From Janibacter limosus NBRC 16128 (GTDB lineage: Bacteria > Actinomycetota > Actinomycetes > Actinomycetales > Dermatophilaceae), in NCBI RefSeq assembly GCF_001570985.1, contig NZ_BCSS01000013.1:19295-83294 (forward strand): DNA of 64,000 bases. The letters are read 5' to 3'. Below are positions 56,145 to 64,000 of the stretch, in pieces. The translations under genes were made by a program, and so were the position numbers. Within the stretch, counting starts at the first letter, position 1. Each line of letters opens with the position of its first letter. The notes under the pieces are model-generated. The model was not told the origin of the DNA. It worked only from the letters and a program-made list of their open reading frames with translations, and did not search any database.

Positions 56145-57506
56145 TCAGGCGGTCACGGTCGGGACCACCGCCACGACCTCCTCCTCGATCTCGCTGTGGT
56201 CGTGGTCGTAGAGCGACTCCTTGCTCGTCTCACGCATGAAGAGGACCGAGACGACGGCCAGGACCGCGAGGGTCGCCAGCATGATCGACAGGCCGATGCT
56301 CCCGAAGCCGGCGAGGATCGGCGCCGCGAGGATCGGCGGGAGTGCGCCGGCGATGACGCTGCCGATGTTGAAGGAGACGCCGGTGCCCGTGCTGCGGTAG
56401 GCGGTCCGGAAGGTCTCCGGGAGGAAGACCGTCGTCGAGGCATTGGACAGACCGACGACGAAGAGCGTGACGGTCAGCGCGATGCCGATGATGACGGGCT
56501 TGCCGGTGTCGACCATCGGGAAGAGCACGAAGGCCCAGGCGACCGCGGCTCCGTTGCCCACCAGGAGGATCGCGCGACGCCCGACCCGGTCCGACATCAG
56601 TGCACCGATGACCTGGCCCGCGATGCACCCGGCGATGGCGATGAACTGGATCGTCAGCATCGTGTTCTTGGGGATGCCCAGCACCTTGGTGCCGTAGTTG
56701 GTGAGGTAGACCGCGCCCATGTAGAAGAAGGACAACCACATCAGGACCGAGCCCGAGGCGAGGAAGACCTCCTTGCCCTGCCGGGCGAAGAGCTCGCGCA
56801 CCGGAGCCTTGGCCGCCTTGGCGTGCTCGGCCTTGGCCATCGCGTCCTTGAAGACCGGGGTGTCCGTGACTCCCAGACGCACCCACAGGCCGACGGCGAC
56901 GAGCACTGCGCTCATGACGAAGGGGATGCGCCAGCCCCACGACGCGAAGGATGCATCGGACATGCTCAGGCCGATGATGAGGAAGGTGAGGGTCGCCAGC
57001 AGCAGACCGAAGGTCGTGCCCAGCGTCTGGGCGAGGGAGTAGACGCCGCGCTTCTTGGGCGGGGCGTGCTCGACGACGAAGAGCGCCGCGCTGCTCCACT
57101 CACCACCGACCGCGAGTCCCTGCAGGAAGCGCAGGACGATCAGCAGGATCGGTGCGGCCAGGCCGATGGTCTCGCCGGTCGGCAGCAGCCCGATGAGCAC
57201 CGTCGCGGCGCCCATCATGAGCATCGTCGTGACGAGCGTGACCTTGCGGCCGACCCGGTCCCCCATCTGACCGAAGACCAGGCCACCGATGGGACGGGCC
57301 AGGAAGGCCACGCCGAAGGTGGCGAAGGACGCTGCCGTACCGGCTGCGGTCCCGAGTGCGGGGAAGAAGAGCTTGGGGAAGACCAGCGCCGCGGCCGTCC
57401 CGTAGATGAAGAAGTCGAAGTACTCGATCGTCGTCCCCATGAAGCCGGCAGCGACGACGCGCTTGAGTCCGTGCGGCTCCTCGGTGGAAACAGGTGTTGC
57501 AGACAT
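56145..57506 (-). CDS. MFS transporter, metabolite:H+ symporter (MHS) family
   Basis: 453-residue 12-helix transporter. FMGTTIEYFDFFIYGTAAAL is the MHS N-terminal signature, FGQMGDRVGRK and RFLQGLAVGGEWSSAALFVVEHAP are the conserved loops, and a charged C-terminal tail follows. MHS proteins import aromatic acids, shikimate, dicarboxylates and similar anions. Its operator-like site (site C, 89 bp upstream) links it to the dioxygenase regulon, so it probably imports the pathway's substrate. Confidence 0.9.
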   Translation of the reverse strand: MSATPVSTEEPHGLKRVVAAGFMGTTIEYFDFFIYGTAAALVFPKLFFPALGTAAGTAASFATFGVAFLARPIGGLVFGQMGDRVGRKVTLVTTMLMMGAATVLIGLLPTGETIGLAAPILLIVLRFLQGLAVGGEWSSAALFVVEHAPPKKRGVYSLAQTLGTTFGLLLATLTFLIIGLSMSDASFASWGWRIPFVMSAVLVAVGLWVRLGVTDTPVFKDAMAKAEHAKAAKAPVRELFARQGKEVFLASGSVLMWLSFFYMGAVYLTNYGTKVLGIPKNTMLTIQFIAIAGCIAGQVIGALMSDRVGRRAILLVGNGAAVAWAFVLFPMVDTGKPVIIGIALTVTLFVVGLSNASTTVFLPETFRTAYRSTGTGVSFNIGSVIAGALPPILAAPILAGFGSIGLSIMLATLAVLAVVSVLFMRETSKESLYDHDHSEIEEEVVAVVPTVTA

Positions 57507-57594
57507 GCAGGGTGCCTCTCGCCGGTCATGGAGCGCCTTTGCCCCACGTCTTGACTGGCGAACGTACGGAGACTGCGCGCACCGGCAAAGCAGG

Positions 57595-57613
57595 AGTTCC
57601 GACCCGTGGAATG
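57595..57613. promoter_or_regulatory. Putative IclR operator, site C
   Basis: AGTTCC-GACCCGT-GGAATG, the same spacing as sites A and B with one mismatch in the left and two in the right half-site. It is 89 bp upstream of the MHS transporter start. Confidence 0.45.
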
Positions 57614-57631
57614 TGCTCCGGCGGGTGACCC

Positions 57632-58792
57632 TCAGACCTCCAGCACCCGCGCGATCGGCACCCCGGCCCGGTAGCTCAGGTGCAGGTGGTTGGGAGCCTC
57701 GAGCACGGTCAGATCAGCGCGGGCGCCGACCTCGATGCGACCGATGTCGTCGCGGTGCAGGGCGCGGGCGCCACCCCGGGTCGCGGCGACGACGGCCTCG
57801 CTCGGGGTCATCCCCATCTCGCGGACGGCGAGCGCGATGACGAAGGGGATGGAGCTGGAGTAGCAGGTGCCCGGGTTGCAGTCGCTGGCCAGCGCGACGG
57901 AGACGCCGGCGTCGAGCAGGGCCCGCGCGTCCGGGTAGGGCGAGCGGGTCGAGAACTCGACACCCGGCAGCAGGGTGGCGCTTGTCGTCGCGGCCGCACC
58001 GACCAGGGCGTCCACGTCGTCGGCGGACAGGTGGGTGCAGTGGTCGACGCTCGCGGCACCGAGCTCGCAGGCCAGCTGCACACCGGGGCCGTGGTCGAGC
58101 TGGTTGCCGTGTACGCGCAGCCCCAGACCCGCGGCCTGTCCGGCCAGCAGCACTGCTCGCGACTCCTCACCGGTGAAGGCGTGCGGCGAGGCCGGCTCGC
58201 AGAAGACGTCGATCCACCGGGCGTGCGGTGCGCACGCGGCGAGCATCTCCCCCGCCACGAGATCGACATAGGCGGAGCGGTCCTCGCGCATCTCGGCGGG
58301 CACGACGTGCGCACCGAGGTAGGTCACCTCGTCGGTCACCTCGGCGGCCAGGCGCAGCGCCCGCGCCTCGTCCTCTACGGTGAGTCCGTAGCCGGACTTC
58401 ACCTCGACGGTGCTAGTGCCCTGGGCGCGCATCTCGGCGATGCGCGCCGCGAGCGCCGTGCGCAGCCAGTCGTCGTCGGCGGCCCGGGTCGCCTCGACCG
58501 AGACGCCGATACCTCCCCCGTCGTAGGCCTGACCGGCCATCCGCGCCGCGAACTCCGCGGAGCGATCACCCGCGAAGACGAGGTGGGCGTGGGAGTCGAC
58601 GAAACCCGGTGTGACACAACGACCCTCGACGTCGATCACCGAGTCCGTGGCCGGGGCGGCAGAGGACTCACCGACCCACGCGATCCGGTCGCCGACGACG
58701 ACGAGCGCCATGTCGGAGCGCGCGCCGGCACCCCCTTCGCCCGTGCCGTCGCAGGTGACGAGCTCCCCGATGTTGTTGACGAGCGTGCTCAT
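57632..58792 (-). CDS. hutI: Imidazolonepropionase HutI
   Basis: 386-residue metal-dependent amidohydrolase. [14 protein letters not shown] contains the HxH zinc ligands, and [22 protein letters not shown] and ALASDCNPG are family-specific blocks. It converts imidazolonepropionate to N-formimidoyl-glutamate. ATG overlaps the hutG stop (ATGA). Last gene of the hut operon. Confidence 0.95.
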   Translation of the reverse strand: MSTLVNNIGELVTCDGTGEGGAGARSDMALVVVGDRIAWVGESSAAPATDSVIDVEGRCVTPGFVDSHAHLVFAGDRSAEFAARMAGQAYDGGGIGVSVEATRAADDDWLRTALAARIAEMRAQGTSTVEVKSGYGLTVEDEARALRLAAEVTDEVTYLGAHVVPAEMREDRSAYVDLVAGEMLAACAPHARWIDVFCEPASPHAFTGEESRAVLLAGQAAGLGLRVHGNQLDHGPGVQLACELGAASVDHCTHLSADDVDALVGAAATTSATLLPGVEFSTRSPYPDARALLDAGVSVALASDCNPGTCYSSSIPFVIALAVREMGMTPSEAVVAATRGGARALHRDDIGRIEVGARADLTVLEAPNHLHLSYRAGVPIARVLEV

Positions 58793-59781
58793 GCGCGGTG
58801 CCTCCGTGCGGTCTCGCGGGTGATGACGCGGTGGATGAGACGTGCCGCGACCTTGGCGGTGCGCTGGTCGACGTCCAGGCTCGGGTTGAGCTCGGTGACA
58901 TCGAGGTGGACGAGCTTGCCGCTGTCGACGACGGCATCGCACACCGCCTGGACGACGAAGGGGGGAACCCCCAGTGCCGCAGGCGCGCTCACTCCCGGCG
59001 CGACCGCCGCCGGCAGCACGTCGAGGTCGATCGTCAGGTAGACCTCGTCGAGGTCGGCGAGGAAGGCCTCGACGAACTCGCGCGTCGCCTCGACCTCTTG
59101 GGAGTCGTCGTCGAGCAACCACCGGGCCCCGATGGACCGGGCCGTCTCGAAGAGCACGCCCGTGTTGCTCGTGCGGCTGATGCCGACGACCGCGTACTGC
59201 ATCTCGACGCCGGCGGCCTGACGCTCCCGCGCGATCTGCAGGAAGGGGGTACCGGACGTCGGCACGTCCGCCTCCCTCAGGTCGAAGTGCGCGTCGAGGT
59301 TGAGCACACCCATCCGCGGCCGTGGCCCGAGCCCGAGGTGGCTCCCGTACGCCGTCTCGTGCCCGCCACCGAGGACGACGGTCAGTGCTCCGTCGGCACC
59401 GGCCGCAGCCACCGCGTCACCGAGGCGACGGTGCCCCCCTTCGAGGTCACCGTCCTGCACGCTCACATCGCCGTGGTCGACGACGACGAGGTCCTCGTGG
59501 ACGGCGAGCGAGCCGAGGGCGGCGCGCAGGGCACCGGGCCCCTGCGCCGCGCCGACCCGCCCCTTGTTGCGACGCACTCCTTCGTCACTGGCGAAGCCGA
59601 TGAGGGCCACGTCGGGACGCACCTTCGCTGGTTGAGGCGCGAGGGACGCGGCGTCCTGAGGTGCGACGGAGGAGCCTCGGAGGGAGCCTCGAAACCCCGA
59701 CCGGGTCACCGTGTGGAAGAAGCGACGGTGCGCCGGCCCCTCACCGTCGGTCCGACCGCTCCACTCGAAGGGGGCGCCCAT
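58789..59781 (-). CDS. hutG: Formimidoylglutamase HutG
   Basis: 330-residue ureohydrolase (arginase-fold) protein. [19 protein letters not shown] and [19 protein letters not shown] carry the dinuclear manganese ligands. It would release formamide from formimidoyl-glutamate. The N-terminal region contains an atypical stretch (about residues 29-53, [20 protein letters not shown] then PQPAK) encoded by a REP-like palindromic element, before the normal [19 protein letters not shown]. The ATG at 59781 is spaced 5 nt from CAGGAG; GTG 59787 is an alternative. Confidence 0.93.
   Translation of the reverse strand: MGAPFEWSGRTDGEGPAHRRFFHTVTRSGFRGSLRGSSVAPQDAASLAPQPAKVRPDVALIGFASDEGVRRNKGRVGAAQGPGALRAALGSLAVHEDLVVVDHGDVSVQDGDLEGGHRRLGDAVAAAGADGALTVVLGGGHETAYGSHLGLGPRPRMGVLNLDAHFDLREADVPTSGTPFLQIARERQAAGVEMQYAVVGISRTSNTGVLFETARSIGARWLLDDDSQEVEATREFVEAFLADLDEVYLTIDLDVLPAAVAPGVSAPAALGVPPFVVQAVCDAVVDSGKLVHLDVTELNPSLDVDQRTAKVAARLIHRVITRETARRHRA
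59622..59697. repeat. REP-like palindromic element inserted in the hutG coding sequence
   Basis: The segment begins CTTCGCTGGTTGAGG and ends CCTCGAAACC, so its ends are roughly inverted (GGTTGAGG / CCTCGAAACC). Inside, GGAGCCTCG occurs twice. This is the pattern of intergenic palindromic repeats that I recall from related actinobacterial genomes. Here it is read as about 25 codons of hutG. Confidence 0.6.
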
Positions 59782-59783
59782 GC

Positions 59784-61469
59784 TCACTCCTGCCCGTCGC
59801 GGATCGTCGGCTCCATCGGCACGCGCACACCGCGCTCCTGGGCAACCTGCGCCGCCCGCGAGTAGCCGGCGTCGACGTGCCGCAGCACGCCCATGGCCGG
59901 GTCGTTGGTGAGCAGTCGCTCGAGCTTTTGCGCTGCGAGGTCGGTGCCGTCGGCGACACCCACCTGCCCGGCGTGGATCGAGCGGCCGATGCCGACCCCA
60001 CCACCGTGGTGGATCGACACCCAGGTCGCACCGGAGCTGGCAGCCGTGAGCGCGTTGAGCAGCGGCCAGTCCGCGATCGCGTCGGAGCCGTCGAGCATGG
60101 CCTCGGTCTCGCGGTACGGCGAGGCGACGGAGCCGGAGTCGAGGTGGTCGCGACCGATGACGATCGGGGCCTTGACCTTGCCGTCACGGACCAGCTCGTT
60201 GAAGAGCAGGCCCGCCTGCTGGCGCTCGCCGTAGCCGAGCCAGCAGATGCGCGCGGGCAGCCCCTCGAAGTCGACGAGCTCACCAGCGGCGTCGAGCCAG
60301 CGGTGCAGGTGCTCGTTGTCCGGGAAGAGCTCCTTGAGCGCGGCGTCGGTGACCGCGATGTCCTCCGGGTCACCCGAGAGGGCGACCCAGCGGAAGGGGC
60401 CCAGGCCCTCGCAGAAGAGCGGCCGGATGTACGCCGGGACGAATCCGGGGAACTCGAAGGCCCGCCCGTAGCCCGCGTGCCGGGCCTCGTCACGGATGCT
60501 GTTGCCGTAGTCGAAGACCTCGGCGCCCTCGTCCTGGAACTCGACCATCGCCTGGACCTGCGCGGCCATCGACTCACGAGCCTTCTTGGTGAAGCCCTCC
60601 TCGTCGGCCTCGGCCTCACGGGTCCAGTCCTCGAGCGCGATCTCCGCGGGGAGATAGCTCAGCGGGTCGTGCGCGCTCGTCTGGTCGGTGACGATGTCGA
60701 CCACGATCTCGCCCGCCCGATGGCGACGCAGGATCTCGGGGAAGACCTCGGCAGCATTGCCGACGAGACCGACGGACAGGGCCCGACGCTCTCCCTTCGC
60801 CTCCATGATCTTGGTCAGGGCGACGTCGATGTCGGTCTCGACCTCGTCGAGGTAGCGCTTGGACTGCCGGCGCTTCAGCCGCGTCTCGTCGACGTCGACG
60901 ATGAGGCAGGCGCCGCCGTTGAGGGTGACCGCGAGCGGCTGTGCGCCGCCCATCCCGCCGCAACCACCGGTGAGGGTGAGGGTCCCGGCCAGCGTGCCGT
61001 CGAAGCGCTTGCGCGCCACCGCAGCGAAGGTCTCGTAGGTGCCCTGGAGGATCCCCTGCGTCGCGATGTAGATCCACGACCCGGCCGTCATCTGGCCGTA
61101 CATCATCAGGCCCTCGGCCTCGAGCTTGCGGAACTCCGGCCAGGTCGCCCAGTCCCCCACGAGGTTGGAGTTGGCCAGGAGCACGCGCGGAGCCCACGGG
61201 TTGGTGCGCAGCACGCCGACCGGTTTGCCCGACTGGACGAGCAGCGTCTCGTCGTCCTCGAGGTCCTTGAGGGTGGCGACGATGGCGTCGAAGGCCTCCC
61301 ACGAGCGGGCGGCGCGGCCGGTCCCGCCGTAGACGACGAGGTCGTCGGGGCGCTCGGCGACCTCAGGATCGAGGTTGTTCATCAGCATGCGCAGCGGCGC
61401 CTCGGTCTGCCAGCTGCGGGCATTGAGCTCGGTACCTCGGGGGGCACGCACGGGACGGGCTCCGTCCAT
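59784..61469 (-). CDS. hutU: Urocanate hydratase HutU
   Basis: 561 residues, the usual length. Urocanase uses tightly bound NAD+. [34 protein letters not shown] (NAD-binding) and DQTSAHDPL are conserved blocks. Converts urocanate to imidazolonepropionate. The ATG at 61469 (MDGARPV) is preferred; a GTG three codons upstream is possible. The stop overlaps the hutG start region (GTGA). Confidence 0.96.
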   Translation of the reverse strand: MDGARPVRAPRGTELNARSWQTEAPLRMLMNNLDPEVAERPDDLVVYGGTGRAARSWEAFDAIVATLKDLEDDETLLVQSGKPVGVLRTNPWAPRVLLANSNLVGDWATWPEFRKLEAEGLMMYGQMTAGSWIYIATQGILQGTYETFAAVARKRFDGTLAGTLTLTGGCGGMGGAQPLAVTLNGGACLIVDVDETRLKRRQSKRYLDEVETDIDVALTKIMEAKGERRALSVGLVGNAAEVFPEILRRHRAGEIVVDIVTDQTSAHDPLSYLPAEIALEDWTREAEADEEGFTKKARESMAAQVQAMVEFQDEGAEVFDYGNSIRDEARHAGYGRAFEFPGFVPAYIRPLFCEGLGPFRWVALSGDPEDIAVTDAALKELFPDNEHLHRWLDAAGELVDFEGLPARICWLGYGERQQAGLLFNELVRDGKVKAPIVIGRDHLDSGSVASPYRETEAMLDGSDAIADWPLLNALTAASSGATWVSIHHGGGVGIGRSIHAGQVGVADGTDLAAQKLERLLTNDPAMGVLRHVDAGYSRAAQVAQERGVRVPMEPTIRDGQE

Positions 61470-61498
61470 GGTGATCACACTCTCTTTCTCTCCACGCC

Positions 61499-61531
61499 CC
61501 CTGAGGAGGTCGCGCAGCGACCGTCTCGAAG
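61499..61531. repeat. Short REP-like hairpin between hutH and hutU
   Basis: CCTGAGGAGGTCGC-GCA-GCGACCGTCTCGAAGG. The inner arms GGTCGC/GCGACC (61508-61522) are perfect, with outer GAG/CTC pairing. Shape and composition match a palindromic intergenic repeat. It could act as a processing or attenuation site within the hut message. Confidence 0.5.
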
Positions 61532-61546
61532 GGGCGATGCTTTGGA

Positions 61547-63103
61547 CTAGTTCAGCGGGCCGGTCACGGACTCGGCCGCGGCGCGGACGGACCCGTCGAC
61601 GACGGCGAGGTGGGCGGCGCTCAGGTCGGGAGAGGTGAAGCGGTCCGGGCCGGGGCCACCGACCCCGTGCTCGGCGAGCGTGGCAATGACGGCGGCGGTG
61701 GCCGGCGCGGGACGAAGGGGGGCCCGCAGCGCGATCCCCCGGGCTGCGGTGTACAGCTCGATGCCGATGACCCGCGAGAGGGCGTCGACGCTGCGACGCA
61801 GCTTGCGCGCGGCGCCCCAGCCCATCGACACGTGGTCCTCCTGCATGGCGCTGCTCGGGATCGAGTCGACGCTGGCGGGGGCGGCCAGACGCTTCATCTC
61901 CGAGACCATCCCGGCGGCGGTGTACTGGGCGATCATCAGACCCGAGTCGGTGCCCGGGTCCTCCGCGAGGAAGGGGGGCAGCCCGTTGCTGCGCTTGACG
62001 TCGAGGAAGCGGTCGGTGCGCCGCTCGCTCATGCTCGCGACATCCGCGGCGACGATCGCGAGGAAGTCCAGGACATAGGCGATGGGGGCGCCGTGGAAGT
62101 TGCCATTGGACTCGACCCGTCCGTCGAGGGTGACGACGGGGTTGTCGATGGCCGCGGCCAGCTCGTACCCGGCGATCATCGCGGCATGCTCGACGGTGTC
62201 ACGAGCGCCGCCGTGGACCTGCGGCGCGCAGCGCAGCGAGTAGGCGTCCTGGACGCGGGTGCAGGCCGCCGGGTCGCGGTGGCTGTCGCGGATCGGGCTG
62301 TCGGACAGGACCGCTCGCATGTTGGCAGCGGACAGCGCCTGGCCGGGCTGCGGACGCAGCGCCTGCAGGTCGGCGGCGAAGACGTCGTCGGTGCCGAGCA
62401 GCCCTTCGACGCTCATGGCGGTCGCGACATCGGCGGTCGCCAGCAGGTGACGCAGGTCGTGGACGGCCAGGCAGAGCATGCCGAGCATGCCGTCGGTGCC
62501 GTTGATGAGGGCCAGGCCCTCCTTCTCGTGCAGCTCGACGGGGTCCAGGCCGGCGTCGGCGAGCGCCGCGGCGGCATCGACCTCGTCGCCACCACCGACG
62601 CGGACCCTCCCTTCGCCCATGAGGGTGAGAGCACAGTGGCTGAGCGGTGACAGGTCGCCGGAGCACCCGAGCGAGCCGTACTCGTGCACGACGGGGCTGA
62701 TGCCGTGCTGGAGGAGGGCCAGGTAGAGGCGCAGGGTCTCCTCGCGGATGCCGGTGCGCCCGGTGGCGAGGGTCTGCACGCGCAGCAGCATGAGTGCGCG
62801 GACGACCTCCTCCTCGACCTCGGAGCCGGCCCCGGCGGCGTGGCTGCGCACGAGCGACCGCTGCAGCCGGGCGCGCTTGTCGAGCGGGATGTGCGTGTTG
62901 GCCAGCGCGCCGAAGCCGGTCGAGACCCCGTAGTGCGCCACGGTGTCCTCGGCCAGTCCCTCGATGATGGTGCGGGCGGCGCGCACCCGCTCCCAGGCAG
63001 CATCACTGATGGTGACGGGCGCGCGGTGGCGGGCGACGGCGACGACCTCGTCGATGGTGAGGGGCCGGTCGCCGAGGACGACGGTGGTGGTGTCGGTGCT
63101 CAT
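61547..63103 (-). CDS. hutH: Histidine ammonia-lyase HutH
   Basis: 518-residue member of the aromatic amino acid lyase family; deaminates histidine to urocanate. [11 protein letters not shown] holds the catalytic Tyr-loop region. The MIO prosthetic-group tripeptide reads Cys147-Ser148-Gly149 in [12 protein letters not shown] rather than the common Ala-Ser-Gly. [16 protein letters not shown] and conserved C-terminal blocks are present. First gene of the operon hutH-U-G-I; divergent from an IclR regulator 80 bp away. Confidence 0.95.
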   Translation of the reverse strand: MSTDTTTVVLGDRPLTIDEVVAVARHRAPVTISDAAWERVRAARTIIEGLAEDTVAHYGVSTGFGALANTHIPLDKRARLQRSLVRSHAAGAGSEVEEEVVRALMLLRVQTLATGRTGIREETLRLYLALLQHGISPVVHEYGSLGCSGDLSPLSHCALTLMGEGRVRVGGGDEVDAAAALADAGLDPVELHEKEGLALINGTDGMLGMLCLAVHDLRHLLATADVATAMSVEGLLGTDDVFAADLQALRPQPGQALSAANMRAVLSDSPIRDSHRDPAACTRVQDAYSLRCAPQVHGGARDTVEHAAMIAGYELAAAIDNPVVTLDGRVESNGNFHGAPIAYVLDFLAIVAADVASMSERRTDRFLDVKRSNGLPPFLAEDPGTDSGLMIAQYTAAGMVSEMKRLAAPASVDSIPSSAMQEDHVSMGWGAARKLRRSVDALSRVIGIELYTAARGIALRAPLRPAPATAAVIATLAEHGVGGPGPDRFTSPDLSAAHLAVVDGSVRAAAESVTGPLN

Positions 63104-63153
63104 GGGTCCATGCAACCCCCTGCGCCGCTCTCGCGGGAGCGCTCCGCAACGGT

Positions 63154-63174
63154 TAATGTCTCGGATACAAGACA
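63154..63174. promoter_or_regulatory. Putative hut operator/promoter
   Basis: TGTCT-N8-AGACA inverted repeat (63157-63174) overlapping TAATGT (63154-63159), a TANNNT -10 match for the regulator gene. It sits between the divergent hutH and IclR starts, where a repressor would control both. Confidence 0.45.
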
Positions 63175-63183
63175 AGGAGACGT

Positions 63184-63924
63184 ATGGCCAATGCCACCGC
63201 CGCGGGCCACGCCCTGCGGGCACTCACCCACCTCGCCAGCCGCGCGGAGCCGGTCCCCGCGGCCCATCTCGCGCGCGCCATCGGGCTGCCGCGCAGCAGC
63301 ACCTACCACCTGCTCGCCGTGCTCGTGGAGCACGGCTATGTCGTCCACTACGAGGACGAACGCACCTACGGCATCGGGGCTGCGGTGCACGAGCTCGGCG
63401 CCGGCTACCAGCGACAGGACCCGCTGCAGCGGCTCGCCCGGCCGCTCGTCGAGCGCCTGGTCGACAGCACGACGCACAACGCCCACCTGGCCGTGCTGTC
63501 CGGTCGCGATGTCCTCTACGTCATCGAAGAACGTGCCGCGGGCCGCCCTTCGCTCGTCACGGATGTCGGGGTGCGCCTGCCCGCGACGGTGACCGCCAGC
63601 GGGCTGGCGATGCTCGCGGGGCTGCCGCGGCGGCAGGTGACCGCGCTCTACCCCTCGGCCGCGGTCATGGTCGCCGACGGCCCGCCCACCCCGTCAGCGC
63701 TGCGGCGTGAGCTCGTCGACGTGCGGGCCCGCGGCTACGCCGTGGAGCGCGGGAGCGTCTCCCCCGACCTGTCGTCGGTGGCCTCAGCGGTCCTGGACCG
63801 GGACGACCGCCCCGTGGCCGCGATCGCGATCACCTTCCGCCACGACGAGGTCGACGACGCGGGACTGACCGCTCTGGCCGCGGCCGCCGGGGAGACGGCC
63901 GGACGGGTCACCGCCCGGTTGTGA
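63184..63924 (+). CDS. IclR family regulator of histidine utilisation
   Basis: 246 residues. It has an N-terminal winged HTH (PVPAAHLARAIGLPRSSTYHLLAVLVEHGYV) and an IclR effector domain (LVTDVGVRLPATVTASGLAMLAG, SSVASAVLDRDDRPVAAIAI). Divergent from hutH, hence the likely hut repressor; histidine or urocanate would be the effector (inference). Optimal AAGGAGACGT before the ATG. Confidence 0.87.
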   Translation: MANATAAGHALRALTHLASRAEPVPAAHLARAIGLPRSSTYHLLAVLVEHGYVVHYEDERTYGIGAAVHELGAGYQRQDPLQRLARPLVERLVDSTTHNAHLAVLSGRDVLYVIEERAAGRPSLVTDVGVRLPATVTASGLAMLAGLPRRQVTALYPSAAVMVADGPPTPSALRRELVDVRARGYAVERGSVSPDLSSVASAVLDRDDRPVAAIAITFRHDEVDDAGLTALAAAAGETAGRVTARL

Positions 63925-64000
63925 CCCCACGCGGCGGAAGCCACCCGCGCGGCGTGAGCCAGCCGCGCGGCGTGAGCCAGCCGCGCGGCGTGAGCTAGCC
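63925..64000 (+). repeat. 18-bp tandem repeat at the right edge
   Basis: Units of 18 bp (AGCCGCGCGGCGTGAGCC type) at 63943, 63961 and 63979, with a partial fifth unit at the edge. A more diverged first unit lies at 63925-63942 directly after the regulator's stop codon. Each unit contains a CCGCGCGG palindrome. The array probably continues beyond the window. Confidence 0.85.

Noticed and set aside
63925..64000. Tandem array as a CRISPR
   Set aside because: Units are 18 bp head-to-tail with no spacers and no cas genes nearby.

Overview
The window is about 70% G+C and densely coded. It comes from a high-GC actinobacterium. The marker genes are mshB (mycothiol biosynthesis), a DUF222-HNH protein, several DinB/DUF664-type proteins of the mycothiol-dependent enzyme superfamily, and many GTG starts with ATGA/GTGA overlaps. 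A member of the Intrasporangiaceae (Janibacter-like) is my best guess, but that is inference. There are no rRNA genes, tRNA genes, CRISPR arrays or recognisable insertion sequences. It reads as ordinary chromosome with accessory catabolic modules on the right.

Layout. 1-4.1 kb (minus strand): typA, an orphan family-5 solute-binding lipoprotein, and mshB, which runs off the left edge. 4.35-16.3 kb: two complete Dpp/Opp-type peptide ABC transporters (binding protein, two permeases, two ATPases) facing each other around a perfect 16-bp-stem terminator. Both have strong hairpins between the binding-protein gene and the first permease gene. 16.5-23 kb: malQ (with an Asn where the GH77 nucleophile Asp is expected), a pirin, an alpha/beta hydrolase, a two-domain universal stress protein, a dCMP/CMP-type deaminase and an MFS permease. 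23-28.5 kb: a thiamine operon thiC-MFS-thiM-thiE under a TPP riboswitch, with divergent thiD.

28.5-43 kb: housekeeping and small metabolic genes: DUF488, a TDT-family transporter, DinB and SRPBCC proteins, an NADP oxidoreductase, a PLP cysteine-synthase-like enzyme next to an N5-(carboxyethyl)ornithine-synthase-like dehydrogenase, a gamma-glutamylcyclotransferase-like protein, ychF, a Nudix hydrolase, DUF222-HNH, rmuC and a DinB protein. Three decayed genes lie here: phnA/yjdM, an ABC ATPase relic, and a DinB gene with one nonsense codon.

42-57.5 kb is an aromatic or xenobiotic catabolic island. It holds an FAD monooxygenase and a divergent MaoC hydratase. It holds a haloacetate-dehalogenase-like hydrolase with an ACMSD-like amidohydrolase and their own IclR regulator. 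It also holds a Rieske dioxygenase system with alpha subunit, beta subunit, ferredoxin and reductase split over three transcription units, plus a LigB-type extradiol dioxygenase, a cis-diol dehydrogenase-like SDR, a meta-cleavage-product hydrolase, a second IclR regulator and an MHS-type transporter. Five intergenic regions of this island carry the same 19-bp inverted repeat (GGTTCC-N7-GGAACC). I propose it as the operator of the local IclR protein, which would tie these units into one regulon.

57.6-63.9 kb: the histidine-utilisation operon hutH-hutU-hutG-hutI with a divergent IclR-type regulator. A REP-like palindromic repeat appears to have inserted in frame into hutG. The window ends inside an 18-bp tandem repeat.
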